The notes under the pieces were generated by a model. It searched no databases and was not told the origin of the DNA. It saw only the letters and a program-made list of their open reading frames with translations. From Methylicorpusculum oleiharenae (lineage in GTDB: Bacteria > Pseudomonadota > Gammaproteobacteria > Methylococcales > Methylomonadaceae), in the NCBI RefSeq assembly GCF_009828925.2, contig NZ_WUTY02000001.1, positions 1,456,492-1,520,491 on the forward strand: DNA of 64,000 nucleotides. Reading direction: 5' to 3'. Made by a program: the position numbers and the translations under genes. Shown piece after piece: positions 54,601-63,470 of the stretch (the stretch's first letter is position 1; each line of letters opens with the position of its first letter).

Positions 54601-55135
54601 AAGCTCTAATAGCCAGTCAATTGAGTTTTGACCGGTTGTAGTAAAAGAGCCGTTTGTGGCTTGTCCTTCGACAAACTCAGTAAAAACGGATTATTCAATG
54701 TGAAAATCCGCGTGAGTGACGTCAATAGAGTCGATTAAGCGCATGCTTATAGACGGACGTGTTGATTGGCAAGGCTTTGGCCTATAGATTGCTTAAAAAG
54801 CCAGCAAACTGTTGGGTGGTCCGGACTCAGGATTGGTTGAAGTAGAAGTGATATTGTTAAGAAAGGTGAGGCATCATCAAATGGCCTTGCGTAGACTTTT
54901 GAGAATCGTCTGTCTTGTCGACCGCTCACTTAGAAGAATTAGCGTCATTGCTGTGATACGAACGCTATTCAGCTGATTTGAATTATATGTCAGGCATGGA
55001 TGACGTTGTCGTTTGCTTGTTCCCAAGCCATAGTCATACGCACAAAATAATGAACCGTGACCGAAGTAATGGCGCTGATTTTTGGATCAATTCCACCGGT
55101 TTTCTTCACTTTTCGACCGCCCCCCACCCTAAATT

Positions 55136-56725
55136 ATGACCAAAAATAAATCTGCCAAGTCTGCATTTGCGATTTCAAATCAGCAGACCTGTTCACCAGG
55201 ACTCAATAAAGCCATTTTGTTTTCAACCGTTACGATCAGCGGGGGAGCAGTAATGATTTTGGAGCTTCTTGGTACACGTATTATCGCGCCTTTTTACGGA
55301 GTCAGTCTCTATGTCTGGTCCTCTTTGATCACGGTAACCATGATTGCTCTGGCGATCGGTTATTATCTCGGGGGATATTGCGCTGACCGTTTCCAGCGCT
55401 TGCGTTTGTCGCATGTAGCCATGATTGCCGCTTTTGCCACAGTCATCATTCCGTTTATCAGTGGACCGGTACTGACGATGACAAATCCATTGGGTTTGCG
55501 TGCCGGTGCGTTCGTTTCTTCTTTTATCTTGTTTGGGACGCCCTTGACGGCCTTAGCCATGTTTGGGCCCTTCGTCATCAAAATGGCTACCAGGGATTTG
55601 AAGGGGGTAGGCACTGCTGCAGGTTCAGTCTATGCCGTAAGTACTGTCGGCAGCGTACTGGGAACAGTCTTGCTTGGCTTTTATCTGTTGCCGCAATTTG
55701 GCTCACGAACAATTGTGTTCAGTCTAAGTCTGGTGTTACTGATGCTGGCTGCATTTTGGGTGGTGCTGGATAATCGCCAGAAAAAACAATCCTCCGGTTC
55801 TATCCTGCCACTGGCTATTATCGCTGTAATCTCTGTTGTCATGGCTACAAACGGTTTTGCAAAATCTGAAGGGAAGACGTCGGGCTTCAATATGCTGCAT
55901 GAGGAGGAGAGTATCTATGGCTGGGTTCGGGTGGTCGAAGATGTCAACAAGGGGTACCGGATGTTGTTGTCAGATGCGTCGGTATTGAGTGCTGTTGACA
56001 AGCGTAGCGGTCACAGTTTGTTGAGTTATCAATGGGTTTTGGGTGGTTTGCAGCAATTTCGACCCAAGGCAGAACAGGCGCTGCTGATTGGTTTAGGCGG
56101 CGGCCATGTGGCCAAGGAGCTAAAATCAAAAGGCGTTACAACTGATACCATCGAGATTGATTCGGCAGTGGCTCAAGCTTCGCTGGATTATTTCAATTTT
56201 AAACCTACCGGAGATTTCATTGTAGGCGATGCAAGATATGAAATCCGTCAGTTACACAAGCGCTATGATTTTATTATCCATGACTGCTTTACCGGCGGTT
56301 CCGAGCCTACACATCTGTTAACTCAGGAAATGTTGACTCAGTTGCGTGGTTTGCTGACCAAGTCCGGGATTCTGGCGTTGAACTATGTCGGTTTCACCAA
56401 GGGCGAGGGGTCCGATGCGGTTCAATCAGTTTATAAAACGCTGCAGACAGTGCTGCCCAATATCCGAGTGTTCATTACTGATAAAGAAGAATTCACCGAT
56501 TTTATTTTTTTAGCCTCGGCTGAACCTTTATTATTGGACAGAAATAGCAGCGAATTTAGGGTGAGTTGGCTGCTCGATCATGAATATCATTTTAAAGACT
56601 CTCCAACTGCCATCGTATTCACTGACGATTACAATCCGGTAGAAAGTATGCAATTACGCAAGGCGGAAAATTATCGTGAAGTGTTTATACAGCGAGTTGC
56701 CCCGGAATTGTTGCAAATTCTGTAG
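55136..56725 (+). CDS. Membrane-fused spermidine-synthase-like protein
   Basis: A 529-residue protein with an N-terminal membrane domain of about seven spans (residues about 27-245; AVMILELLGTRIIAPFYGVS and VGTAAGSVYAVSTVGSVLGT) and a C-terminal SAM/dcSAM-binding Rossmann domain (about 255-500; ALLIGLGGGHVAKELKSKG, TIEIDSAVAQASLDYF, FIIHDCFTGGSEPTHLLTQE). The acidic residues used by true spermidine synthases are only partly kept. Fused members of this family are widespread and not functionally defined. It is a single gene. Confidence 0.82.
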   Translation: MTKNKSAKSAFAISNQQTCSPGLNKAILFSTVTISGGAVMILELLGTRIIAPFYGVSLYVWSSLITVTMIALAIGYYLGGYCADRFQRLRLSHVAMIAAFATVIIPFISGPVLTMTNPLGLRAGAFVSSFILFGTPLTALAMFGPFVIKMATRDLKGVGTAAGSVYAVSTVGSVLGTVLLGFYLLPQFGSRTIVFSLSLVLLMLAAFWVVLDNRQKKQSSGSILPLAIIAVISVVMATNGFAKSEGKTSGFNMLHEEESIYGWVRVVEDVNKGYRMLLSDASVLSAVDKRSGHSLLSYQWVLGGLQQFRPKAEQALLIGLGGGHVAKELKSKGVTTDTIEIDSAVAQASLDYFNFKPTGDFIVGDARYEIRQLHKRYDFIIHDCFTGGSEPTHLLTQEMLTQLRGLLTKSGILALNYVGFTKGEGSDAVQSVYKTLQTVLPNIRVFITDKEEFTDFIFLASAEPLLLDRNSSEFRVSWLLDHEYHFKDSPTAIVFTDDYNPVESMQLRKAENYREVFIQRVAPELLQIL

Positions 56726-57503
56726 TGATGCATAGAAACATTGCCGTCTGATTTTCATGTTTCACGCCTCCATGGATTATCTCCAGGCGGCTGTCTGGAG
56801 TTGGTTGCTGCAGCTTCTGAGGCTTTTCCAGCTGAAGGGGGGCAAAACAGTGATTTTTTTGCTTTGCCTAGTTTTGATTTTTCCCGGCTCAGTCCTTTCG
56901 TCATAAGCTCCCGCTTACCTGCGATCCTGTATTCCTTCATAATTTGCTTCAGTCTTTTGCGTTAAGCAGCAACTGGACTTCCTGCAGCAATTTCCTGTTT
57001 GAACTTTTAATGTGGCTTTGAGGGTTGGCGCAAGCCTTACGAGGAATGCCGTAGACCCATCCATGGGGGCTTGACGGTTGCCGTCAAGCCCGCAAAGCTT
57101 AAGCCTCTCCCTCTTAATCATCAAACCGGGAATTGCGGGGATTTCCTGTGCAGATTGCTATTATTTTGATTTAGAGGCTTTTACCGCTACCGCGGGAAAT
57201 GGGTATCAGCCGGCTTGTCATTGGGACAGCAGGGATGCTTAAATCTTTACATAAACACACGGATATATCGCCAATTGGGCACGTTATTTAACACAGTTTA
57301 ATTAGAAGACGGTCACATTTTTTATTGGTATGGTGGCAATAAGTAATTGATATTGAATTGTTTGTGTTGTTTGGCATAAAAAGTGTTATGTATAAGTCTG
57401 TAGAAATTATTATTGCTTTACTTGTATCAAAAGCTATACGGACGTGTTCTACAAAAAATAAAAAACACAATCAAAACATTACCAGTTTAAAAGGGGATTT
57501 TAT
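56726..57503. other. Intergenic stretch upstream of the secreted-protein cluster
   Basis: No supported gene. A foldback repeat in minus orientation occupies 56985-57136. From 57150 on the sequence is AT-rich and must contain the promoter of the first secreted protein gene; its ribosome-binding site AAGGGGAT lies at 57491-57498. Confidence 0.5.
56985..57136 (-). repeat. Foldback repeat family F, copy 2
   Basis: Terminal inverted repeats GCAATTTCCTGTTTGAA (left) and GCAATTCCCGGTTTGAT (right, read inward). The internal modules GTCTACGGCATTCC, AGGCTTGCGCCAACCCTC and GCTTGACGGCAACCGTCAAGC match copy 3. Confidence 0.65.
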
Positions 57504-58523
57504 ATGGTTAACAGAATACACCTGCTTAAAGCAGTTTCAGCGGTAAGTTTGGCTCTTTTTACTAACTTGGCTTCTGCACATGTCGGTTACGGAACCGCGT
57601 TGTACGATCAAGCCACCAATACCTATGCAGGCGCCGGTTCCGGTGGCTTAAATCCGACAGCATCGAGTAACGCAGGCTGGATATCCGGCTTGAGCGATAA
57701 CGGTGTTAACCGGACCGAGGCTCTGGACACCTTCGGCGATACCCACAACAACCGTTTTCGTTTCTTTACTCTGACTCAGCAGTCGGCTGTAAATTTCACA
57801 GTGAGTGGCGGCATTAACAGCAACGGAGCTTCAATTTTAAATCCTGGCGTGTCTATTTATAGCGGTCTGGTGCCAGCTTCTTCTCATGATGGAGTGGGCG
57901 ATACCAATGGCTTGTCTCCTGATGCAATTACAGCTTTGCAAACACCAGCAAATAATGCTTACCTGGCAGCTCACCCCGGCTATGCTTCCTGGTCACCTTT
58001 CTATGATGCCAACGACGAAATCGTTGCCAACGGCGGCGGCTCCAGCTTTGATAAATGGGGTGTATTCAAATCCGACGGTAACTTTGAAATGGGCAACAAT
58101 AATGGCCTGGTAAGCGGCGTTACATTTATTGATGCCGTTGCCGATATGGCCAGCGGAGCGTATGCCGATGGTAACGTCGATAACAGCGTAAGCTGGAATG
58201 GTATTCTCGGTCCAGGCACTTATACGCTGACAATCGGCGGTGCCAGTCTGAATGATCTGAACAGCCTATTCACTGCGGTTCAATTGGGGGTCCCTGGCCC
58301 AAATTCCACTTCCTGTGCCTTTAACGGCGATCCAGGATGCAACGGCACTGCGTGGCCAGGTGATGCAACTATCGAAGGTGCCTATGCCAACCTGCGTCTC
58401 GCCCGCAATATCAACATTGCCATGGATGTGCAGCCAGTCCCGGTTCCCGGTGCCGTATGGCTATTAGGCAGTGCCATGGTTGGCTTGATCGGCTTAGGTC
58501 GCAAGAAAGCGGTTGCAGCTTAA
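57504..58523 (+). CDS. Secreted VPVP-CTERM protein with predicted N-terminal histidine (paralogue 1)
   Basis: A 339-residue exported protein with signal peptide 1-25, cleavage after ASA and a mature N terminus of H26-V-G-Y. The body is a beta-rich Gly/Asn-rich domain with F-GDTH (H81), RFFTLTQ, VSIYSGL-x4-SHD and PGTYTLTIGGAS blocks. The tail VPVPGAVWLLGSAMVGLIGL-GRKK is a PEP-CTERM-like sorting signal: motif, membrane span, basic end. It shares N-terminal His, GD(S/T)H, HD and the tail with the genes at 58701 and 62095. No catalytic family is recognised. It has its own terminator. Confidence 0.75.
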   Translation: MVNRIHLLKAVSAVSLALFTNLASAHVGYGTALYDQATNTYAGAGSGGLNPTASSNAGWISGLSDNGVNRTEALDTFGDTHNNRFRFFTLTQQSAVNFTVSGGINSNGASILNPGVSIYSGLVPASSHDGVGDTNGLSPDAITALQTPANNAYLAAHPGYASWSPFYDANDEIVANGGGSSFDKWGVFKSDGNFEMGNNNGLVSGVTFIDAVADMASGAYADGNVDNSVSWNGILGPGTYTLTIGGASLNDLNSLFTAVQLGVPGPNSTSCAFNGDPGCNGTAWPGDATIEGAYANLRLARNINIAMDVQPVPVPGAVWLLGSAMVGLIGLGRKKAVAA

Positions 58524-58585
58524 CTTTGGACGAACTTAGTTAACGGTTTTTCTCATTGGAGAACAATCGCGGCCAAGGAAGGCCG

Positions 58586-58606
58586 GGAGCAGGGATGCTC
58601 CTTTTT
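58586..58606 (+). terminator. Terminator after the first secreted protein gene
   Basis: GGAGCA-GGGA-TGCTCC followed by TTTTT, 62 nt past the stop. Confidence 0.7.
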
Positions 58607-58700
58607 CTATTTCCGCTGTCCGGTGATTTTAGTTCAGAAGTACGGACGGTGAGGTAATAGACGCACCGGCACTTCTTATAACTATAACCGGAACCAGGAT

Positions 58701-59540
58701 ATGAACAAATTTCAACGATTGATACTCATTTTTTGCGGCCTTTGGTTTAGCCAAATCGCGCAGGCCCATATCTCCTTTACAGACATGGGAACTGATCCCA
58801 CTACCACGTTTTCGCACACCTTGAATGGCTATAAAGCTTATGGCTGGGTGGACGGCACTGATGCCGATTTGGGCGACAGCCATGCTATAGGCGGCGTATC
58901 GGCACGCTGGTATCGTTTCACATTGACACAAGCGGCAAACGTTGACATCCGCTTTATTCAAAACACAGCGGGTCTGGATCCCGCGTTCACACTCTATAAA
59001 GGTTCTTTTTTTACCGGTTCGCACGACTGGGCGGAGTTTGATGAAACCAATCCCGTTGACGAAAACTTTAATTATATAGCCAGTCCTACTGATACTGACC
59101 CGAGTGGCCTTTATCTGAAACATTCAGGCTATCGGGATACGGCGAACATTGTTTATGAGGGTCAGTTCGATGCGTTTGGTGACTGGAGTATGGCGAATTT
59201 CGCCGAGCAATGGGTAAAGCTACAGTATGTGATTGCCGTTTCCGGCACGTCGGATTCTGATCCGGGTCGTGGCCTGATTTGGGGAGGGAATGGTAATCAT
59301 GATACCGCTGCGGGCACAGGGGAAATATTATCCAATTATTTTCTGTCCCCCGGAACCTATTCAATCGCAGCGGGTGGAGAAAGATGTAACACGGATGCCT
59401 CATCATGCATCAGCCCATTTTATAGTGGCACAATGTCATTAAGCGTTCAGCCCGTGCCTCTGCCGGCAGCGATCTGGTTGTTCGGAAGCGCATTGGCAGG
59501 CTTCGGTTTCATTCGTGCCAGACAGGCTAGTGTTAGTTAA
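58701..59540 (+). CDS. Secreted VPLP-CTERM protein with predicted N-terminal histidine (paralogue 2)
   Basis: A 279-residue exported protein. Signal peptide 1-22 ends AQA and the mature protein starts H23-I-S-F. Conserved with its paralogues are GWVDGTD, LGDSH (H61), WYRFTLTQ, GLDPAFTLYKG, GSHDW, QFDAFGDWSMAN and SPGTYSIAAGG. The C-terminal VPLPAAIWLFGSALAGFGFI followed by RARQ is the sorting tail. A Cys pair near residue 245 (C-N-T-D-A-S-S-C) may be a disulfide. The LDPAFTLYKG and PGTY elements recall calcium-binding beta-sandwich (PPC-like) domains. It is followed by the PQQ-type dehydrogenase gene. Confidence 0.75.
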   Translation: MNKFQRLILIFCGLWFSQIAQAHISFTDMGTDPTTTFSHTLNGYKAYGWVDGTDADLGDSHAIGGVSARWYRFTLTQAANVDIRFIQNTAGLDPAFTLYKGSFFTGSHDWAEFDETNPVDENFNYIASPTDTDPSGLYLKHSGYRDTANIVYEGQFDAFGDWSMANFAEQWVKLQYVIAVSGTSDSDPGRGLIWGGNGNHDTAAGTGEILSNYFLSPGTYSIAAGGERCNTDASSCISPFYSGTMSLSVQPVPLPAAIWLFGSALAGFGFIRARQASVS

Positions 59541-59595
59541 TGGGTCGCCGTCGTTTAATCAATTTCCATAACACCTAACCGTTGAGACCTATCTG

Positions 59596-61029
59596 ATGCA
59601 ATCGAGACACTCGCTGACCAAATTGTTTTTACCCTGTGCTGTCCTTTTAGCCGGCATTGCCGATGCAAAGGCTGATACCAGTCCCTTTGACCCTTACAAT
59701 CCGTTTCCGGAAGCGATTGGTAAGGGATCTATTCATGTTAACTTGCAACAAGTGGCTTCCGGATTGACGGCGCCCAATTTATTAACTCATGCCGGTGACG
59801 GAAGCGACAGATTGTTTGTCGCCGACCAAAAAGGCACTGTGCGGATGATCAAAAATGGCGCATTGCAAGATGACCCCTTTCTTGATCTTAGCTCGCATAT
59901 GGTGACGCTGAATCCTAACTATGATGAGCGAGGACTCCTGGGTTTGGCATTTCATCCTGATTATGCAACTCAAGGCAGTGCCGGTTTCGGCAAAATTTAC
60001 ACTTACACCAGTGAGCCGCGTATTGCGGGGGCTGCTGATTTTACTGTCCCATCAACTGCGTATAATCACCAGTCTGTGGTAACCGAGTGGCAGGTTGATG
60101 CGCTCAACCCGGATATCATCAATACCAGTTCGCGCCGTGAGCTGATGCGGATAGATCAGCCGCAATCGAATCATAACGGAGGTATGTTGGCATTTGGACC
60201 GGATACGCAGTTGTATATTTCTCTAGGGGATGGCGGGGCGGGCAACGATGTCGGAAACGGCCACGGTACCCAAGGTAACGGTCAAAATGCCGGAAACGTT
60301 CTCGGTAGTATTCTGCGAATCGATCCTAACGGTAGTAATAGTGCCAATGGCAAGTACGGTATTCCGTCAGACAATCCGCTTATCAGCGATCCCAGTAAAG
60401 CTGGTGAGATATTTGCTTACGGCTTACGTAATACCTGGCGTTTTAGTTTCGATACCCAGAATGGCCAGTTGGTTGCCGCCGATGTTGGTCAGAACTCTGT
60501 TGAAGAGGTCAATATCATTTCTGTTGGGGGTAATTATGGATGGAATCTTAAGGAAGGGCAGTTTAAATTCGATCCTGCTTCAGGCTTGGTAAGTGACGAT
60601 CTCGCCGGTTTACCGTCTGGATTGGTTGATCCGGTATTGCAATATGATCATACCGAAGGGTTTTCGATAACCGGTGGTTTTGTATATCGTGGCTCTGACA
60701 TACCTGGTCTGGAAGGTAAATATGTTTTCGGTGACTGGGGTTCGTTCGGCTTTCCGAGTGGCAGGCTGTTCGCTGGTGATCTGACTAAAGGCACGATCGA
60801 AGAGCTGAATATCGGAAATATGGATTTGTCGATGTGGATTCTTGGTTTTGGCCAGGATGCGGCAGGTGAGCTTTATGTCTTAGGGAGTAGTCAAAGAGGG
60901 CCTGGAGGCGCCACCGGTCAAATCTTCAAGTTTGCGGCACCTGTGCCGTTGCCTTCTGCGTTTTGGCTTTTTGGCAGTGGTTTGCTGCTCTTCAGCCGAA
61001 GAGGCTTCTTTAGAAAAATCAGCTGCTAA
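59596..61029 (+). CDS. PQQ-type sugar (glucose/sorbosone) dehydrogenase family protein with VPLP-CTERM tail
   Basis: A 477-residue six-bladed beta-propeller of the soluble quinoprotein glucose/sorbosone dehydrogenase family, exported by signal peptide 1-26 (to ADAKA). Family blocks are DRLFVADQKGTVRMI, YDERGLLGLAFHPDY, QSNHNGGMLAFGPD with the catalytic His, LRNTWRFSFDTQNGQLVAAD, VGQNSVEEVNII and GGNYGWNLKEG. It ends VPLPSAFWLFGSGLLLFSRR plus a basic end, the same sorting tail as its neighbours, so it is probably surface- or membrane-bound. The substrate is unknown. It lies 55 nt downstream of paralogue 2 and may share its transcript. Confidence 0.85.
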   Translation: MQSRHSLTKLFLPCAVLLAGIADAKADTSPFDPYNPFPEAIGKGSIHVNLQQVASGLTAPNLLTHAGDGSDRLFVADQKGTVRMIKNGALQDDPFLDLSSHMVTLNPNYDERGLLGLAFHPDYATQGSAGFGKIYTYTSEPRIAGAADFTVPSTAYNHQSVVTEWQVDALNPDIINTSSRRELMRIDQPQSNHNGGMLAFGPDTQLYISLGDGGAGNDVGNGHGTQGNGQNAGNVLGSILRIDPNGSNSANGKYGIPSDNPLISDPSKAGEIFAYGLRNTWRFSFDTQNGQLVAADVGQNSVEEVNIISVGGNYGWNLKEGQFKFDPASGLVSDDLAGLPSGLVDPVLQYDHTEGFSITGGFVYRGSDIPGLEGKYVFGDWGSFGFPSGRLFAGDLTKGTIEELNIGNMDLSMWILGFGQDAAGELYVLGSSQRGPGGATGQIFKFAAPVPLPSAFWLFGSGLLLFSRRGFFRKISC

Positions 61030-61336
61030 TCTGTTTTTGCTATTAAAAACCTACCCTGTTTACTGAAAGTGTGAGCAGGGTGGTTATCATTCTGTGGTAA
61101 CTTGTTAAATCCTTCAGATGCCCTGCCTGTCGTGATGTCCATTAGCGGTAGTCAGCAAGAATGTTGCCCGCAATAATTTTCCAAGTACATCATTCAGGTC
61201 GAATAAAGACACTCCTGCAGGAAATTTAATATCTTAATCAACTCCAGAAAATTCCGGCTTTAGTTTCATGTGAAGAAAGCGAGTAAAAGTATTCCCGATG
61301 TGTGGCATATCTGGCATCGGGAATTTGGATTTCGCG
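61030..61336. other. Convergent intergenic stretch with terminators
   Basis: No gene. It includes a weak stem CCTACCCTG / CAGGGTGG near 61050-61083 and the strong one listed at 61291-61324. Confidence 0.45.
61291..61324. terminator. Bidirectional terminator between dehydrogenase and paralogue 3
   Basis: ATTCCCGATG (61291-61300) pairs perfectly with CATCGGGAAT (61315-61324) around a 14-nt loop, with T-rich flanks on both strands. It is 12 nt beyond the stop of paralogue 3. Confidence 0.55.
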
Positions 61337-62095
61337 TTAAGTCTTCTGTTTGCTGAAATTACGGCGGCGGCCGACAGTGATCAAGCCTGCAAGAACACTG
61401 CCCATCAATCCTATAGCCGAGGGCAATGGCACAGGTGTAGGGTTGAATGACATAGTGCCGCTCAACAAGGCATTAACGCTGGAACTGCTTGCTCCTGCTG
61501 CGGCGATGGTATAGCTGCCGGTTTTCAGAAAATAATTTAGGGTTTCAACAGCGCCTGCATTCGACAGCGAATTGTCGTTCATATGGATAAGGTATTCAAT
61601 TTCGCTCCATGAACCATCATCGTTGGCCATGCTCCAGCTTCCAAGTGCGTTAAACTGGCCTTCCCGAATGTTATTGCTGTTCCAGTAATGGGAATCCGTT
61701 GGGTGGGGAACCGGCTCAAAGTTACTGTCTACAGCATTTAAGGGATCGGTTGCTGAGTCGTCATGAGCTTCATCGGGCAAAAGTCCTTTGTAGAGGCTGA
61801 ATGCAGGGTCCAGTCCAGTTTGGTTTGAAGTGAAAGTGAGGGACACGTTCGAGTCCTGGTCCAGCGTAAATTTGAAGAACTGCAACTGATGGCTATCTCC
61901 CAAGCATTGCGCAGTCCCGTCAAGATTACAGCCATTTGTTGGGTTATCTGTTCCACGGAACCAGCCAATTCTTGAAAAAGTATTGGTCTGCGTAGAGAAG
62001 GCGTTCAAGTCGGCGTAATCAACGTGAGCGAATGCCGAACCTGACATGGCTAGAAAAATGCCAATCGAGGTAGTAAAAGACTTTGTTTTTTTCAT
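61337..62095 (-). CDS. Secreted VPLP-CTERM protein with predicted N-terminal histidine (paralogue 3)
   Basis: About 252 residues from MKKTKSF (62095); an ATG at 62107 adds four residues. Signal peptide 1-23 ends AFA and the mature protein starts H24-V-D-Y. It shares with its paralogues GWFRGTD, LGDSH (H69), FFKFTLDQ, TGLDPAFSLYKG, EAHDD, QFNALGSWSMAN and GSYTIAAAGAS. The tail is VPLPSAIGLMGSVLAGLITV then GRRR, with Gly in place of Trp. A Cys pair C56/C64 lies just before GDSH. It faces the other three genes from the opposite strand. Confidence 0.75.
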   Translation of the reverse strand: MKKTKSFTTSIGIFLAMSGSAFAHVDYADLNAFSTQTNTFSRIGWFRGTDNPTNGCNLDGTAQCLGDSHQLQFFKFTLDQDSNVSLTFTSNQTGLDPAFSLYKGLLPDEAHDDSATDPLNAVDSNFEPVPHPTDSHYWNSNNIREGQFNALGSWSMANDDGSWSEIEYLIHMNDNSLSNAGAVETLNYFLKTGSYTIAAAGASSSSVNALLSGTMSFNPTPVPLPSAIGLMGSVLAGLITVGRRRNFSKQKT

Positions 62096-62350
62096 ATTGA
62101 TAACCATTAAGTGTCGATCAATTAATAAAATTAAGAGTTGAAACTGAAAAATCGGCTAGGTGCAAATCATCTGTATTTTTTACAAAATCCCAATCTTGCT
62201 GATGAACTTAGCTCGGTTTTACGGATTAACAGCATTCAACGATTTGGTTTGTTGTTATATTTATTCGGAGTAAATTCCCAGCAAATAATGCGCCATATAA
62301 AAAGACGTTTAAAAACAATGATATAAAATAGGATGGATTGATTTTATAGA

Positions 62351-62386
62351 GTCATATCACTGTGTTGCATGTGATATGACGCATTT
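62351..62386 (+). terminator. Stem-loop with T-run beside repeat R copy 2
   Basis: GTCATATCAC (62351-62360) and GTGATATGAC (62371-62380) form a 10-bp stem, followed by GCATTTTTAT. No plus-strand gene ends here, so its role is unclear. Confidence 0.4.
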
Positions 62387-62397
62387 TTATTCGACTG

Positions 62398-62557
62398 TTT
62401 ATACCTTTCGCACTTCAAATTTCGGCAGTGCCTAAGGAGGCAACGGGTTGTTCGGCAAAGGCTTTGCCAGCATGGATGCTGGCATAGAACCTACCTAGAT
62501 GTATTTACGGCGTCCTTTGACGGGCACCCCGGTGCCGAATTTCGATCTACGATGGGT
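62398..62557 (+). repeat. 160-bp repeat family R, copy 2
   Basis: Same length and nearly the same sequence as copy 1 (54263-54422), with a few substitutions such as TAGATGTATTTACGG in place of AGGGATGGTTTTACGG. Confidence 0.85.
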
Positions 62558-62603
62558 ATAACAATTGACCGTGCTTTTTAGAATATAGAGTAGGTTGAGA
62601 ACA

Positions 62604-62747
62604 GCAAACCCCCGTTTGAAGATCAAGGGGAGAGGCGTAAGCTTTGCGGGGATGTTGCCGTCAAGCCCCCCTGGAGGGGTCTACGGCGTTCCTCGCAAGC
62701 CATACGCTTCACCTCAAAGCCACATAAAAGTTCAAACGGGGAATTGC
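62604..62747 (+). repeat. Foldback repeat family F, copy 3
   Basis: Terminal inverted repeats GCAAACCCCCGTTTGAA (left) and GCAATTCCCCGTTTGAA (right, read inward). Modules GGCGTAAGCTTTGCGGGG, GTCTACGGCGTTCCTCGC and CTCAAAGCCACAT lie inside. Confidence 0.65.
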
Positions 62748-62821
62748 TGAGGTCAGGAGAGTGTCTGAAAGGCTTTGAGTTTTAAAGCAGTTGAGAAGGA
62801 TGGTGGGTAAAGTGTTTGAGC

Positions 62822-62951
62822 TATACCTTTCGCACTTCAAATTTCGGCAGTGCCTAAGGAGGCAACGGGTTGTTCGGCAAAGAGCCTACAGGGATGGTTT
62901 TACGGCGTCCTTTGACGGGCACCCCGGTGCCGAATTTCGATCTACGAGGGT
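62822..62951 (+). repeat. 160-bp repeat family R, copy 3 with internal deletion
   Basis: Matches copy 1 at both ends but lacks about 27 nt (the CTTTGCC and CCAG-N8-CTGG hairpin part) after TTCGGCAA, and ends CGATCTACGAGGGT. Confidence 0.85.
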
Positions 62952-63047
62952 ATTTGGCTTACTGTTAAACCAATAGCTAAAAATGATACGTTTTAGTGAC
63001 TAGCCGGTTTAAACCTGATTGTTGAACGGTTCAATATCAACATAAAA

Positions 63048-63398
63048 TCAATTCCATTCCAAAATTTTCCACTGATTGATATTGATGCCTTCACGGTCCA
63101 AATCAGTTCCTCGCACATCCATATTGCCATCACGATCGGTATCGATCAGATAATAAGCCGGTCCAATATCAGGTATTACTTTAACCATGTAAAGCTGACC
63201 GTTTATGCGGTATTCTTGTATCGTTTTTTTTCCCTTACGAATAATCGTAATATCCGGTTCCATGACTTCACCACTTTCAACCGGCATGGGCGGTTCGGGC
63301 GGTTCCGGGACAGAGTCCAGAATAGGCGGTGGCTCCGCCAGCAGAAAAGCCGGATAGACAAGCAGACTTAACAAGATCAAGGGGCGCATAGCATTCAA
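63048..63398 (-). CDS. DUF2782 family secreted protein
   Basis: A 116-residue small exported protein. A signal peptide (LILLSLLVYPAFLLA) precedes a Pro-rich linker (PPPILDSVPEPPEPPMP). The conserved DUF2782 block then reads EPDITIIRKGKKTIQEYRIN, GQLYMVKVIPDIGPAYYLID and TDRDGNMD, with an Asp-rich calcium-like loop. The start may be M1 or M4. Function unknown. It is divergent from the SPFH gene. Confidence 0.82.
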   Translation of the reverse strand: MNAMRPLILLSLLVYPAFLLAEPPPILDSVPEPPEPPMPVESGEVMEPDITIIRKGKKTIQEYRINGQLYMVKVIPDIGPAYYLIDTDRDGNMDVRGTDLDREGININQWKILEWN

Positions 63399-63470
63399 TC
63401 GTCAGGGTGAGTTTGTGCACATATTATTACAGTTTGATCTCTTATGCTTAATAAAAATCAGGAAATTGAG

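Larger units (their letters stand above)
53816..55135. other. Gene-free repeat region
   Basis: About 1.3 kb without a supported gene. It contains one copy of the 160-bp repeat (54263-54422) followed 41 nt later by a foldback element (54464-54600) with the strong pair AGTTTGGCGAGG / CCTCGCCAAACTT. The start (53820-54260) is AT-rich and otherwise featureless. The end (54940-55135) shows nothing recognisable. Confidence 0.55.
62096..63047. other. Gene-free repeat region
   Basis: Contains, in order, an AT-rich start with the promoter of paralogue 3, a stem at 62351-62380, two copies of the 160-bp repeat R (62398-62557 and 62822-62951) and one foldback F element (62604-62747) between them. No supported gene. 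Confidence 0.6.

Noticed and set aside
62791-62976. 61-codon frame in repeat R copy 3
   Set aside because: Encoded by the repeat; the equivalent frame in copies 1 and 2 is not maintained.
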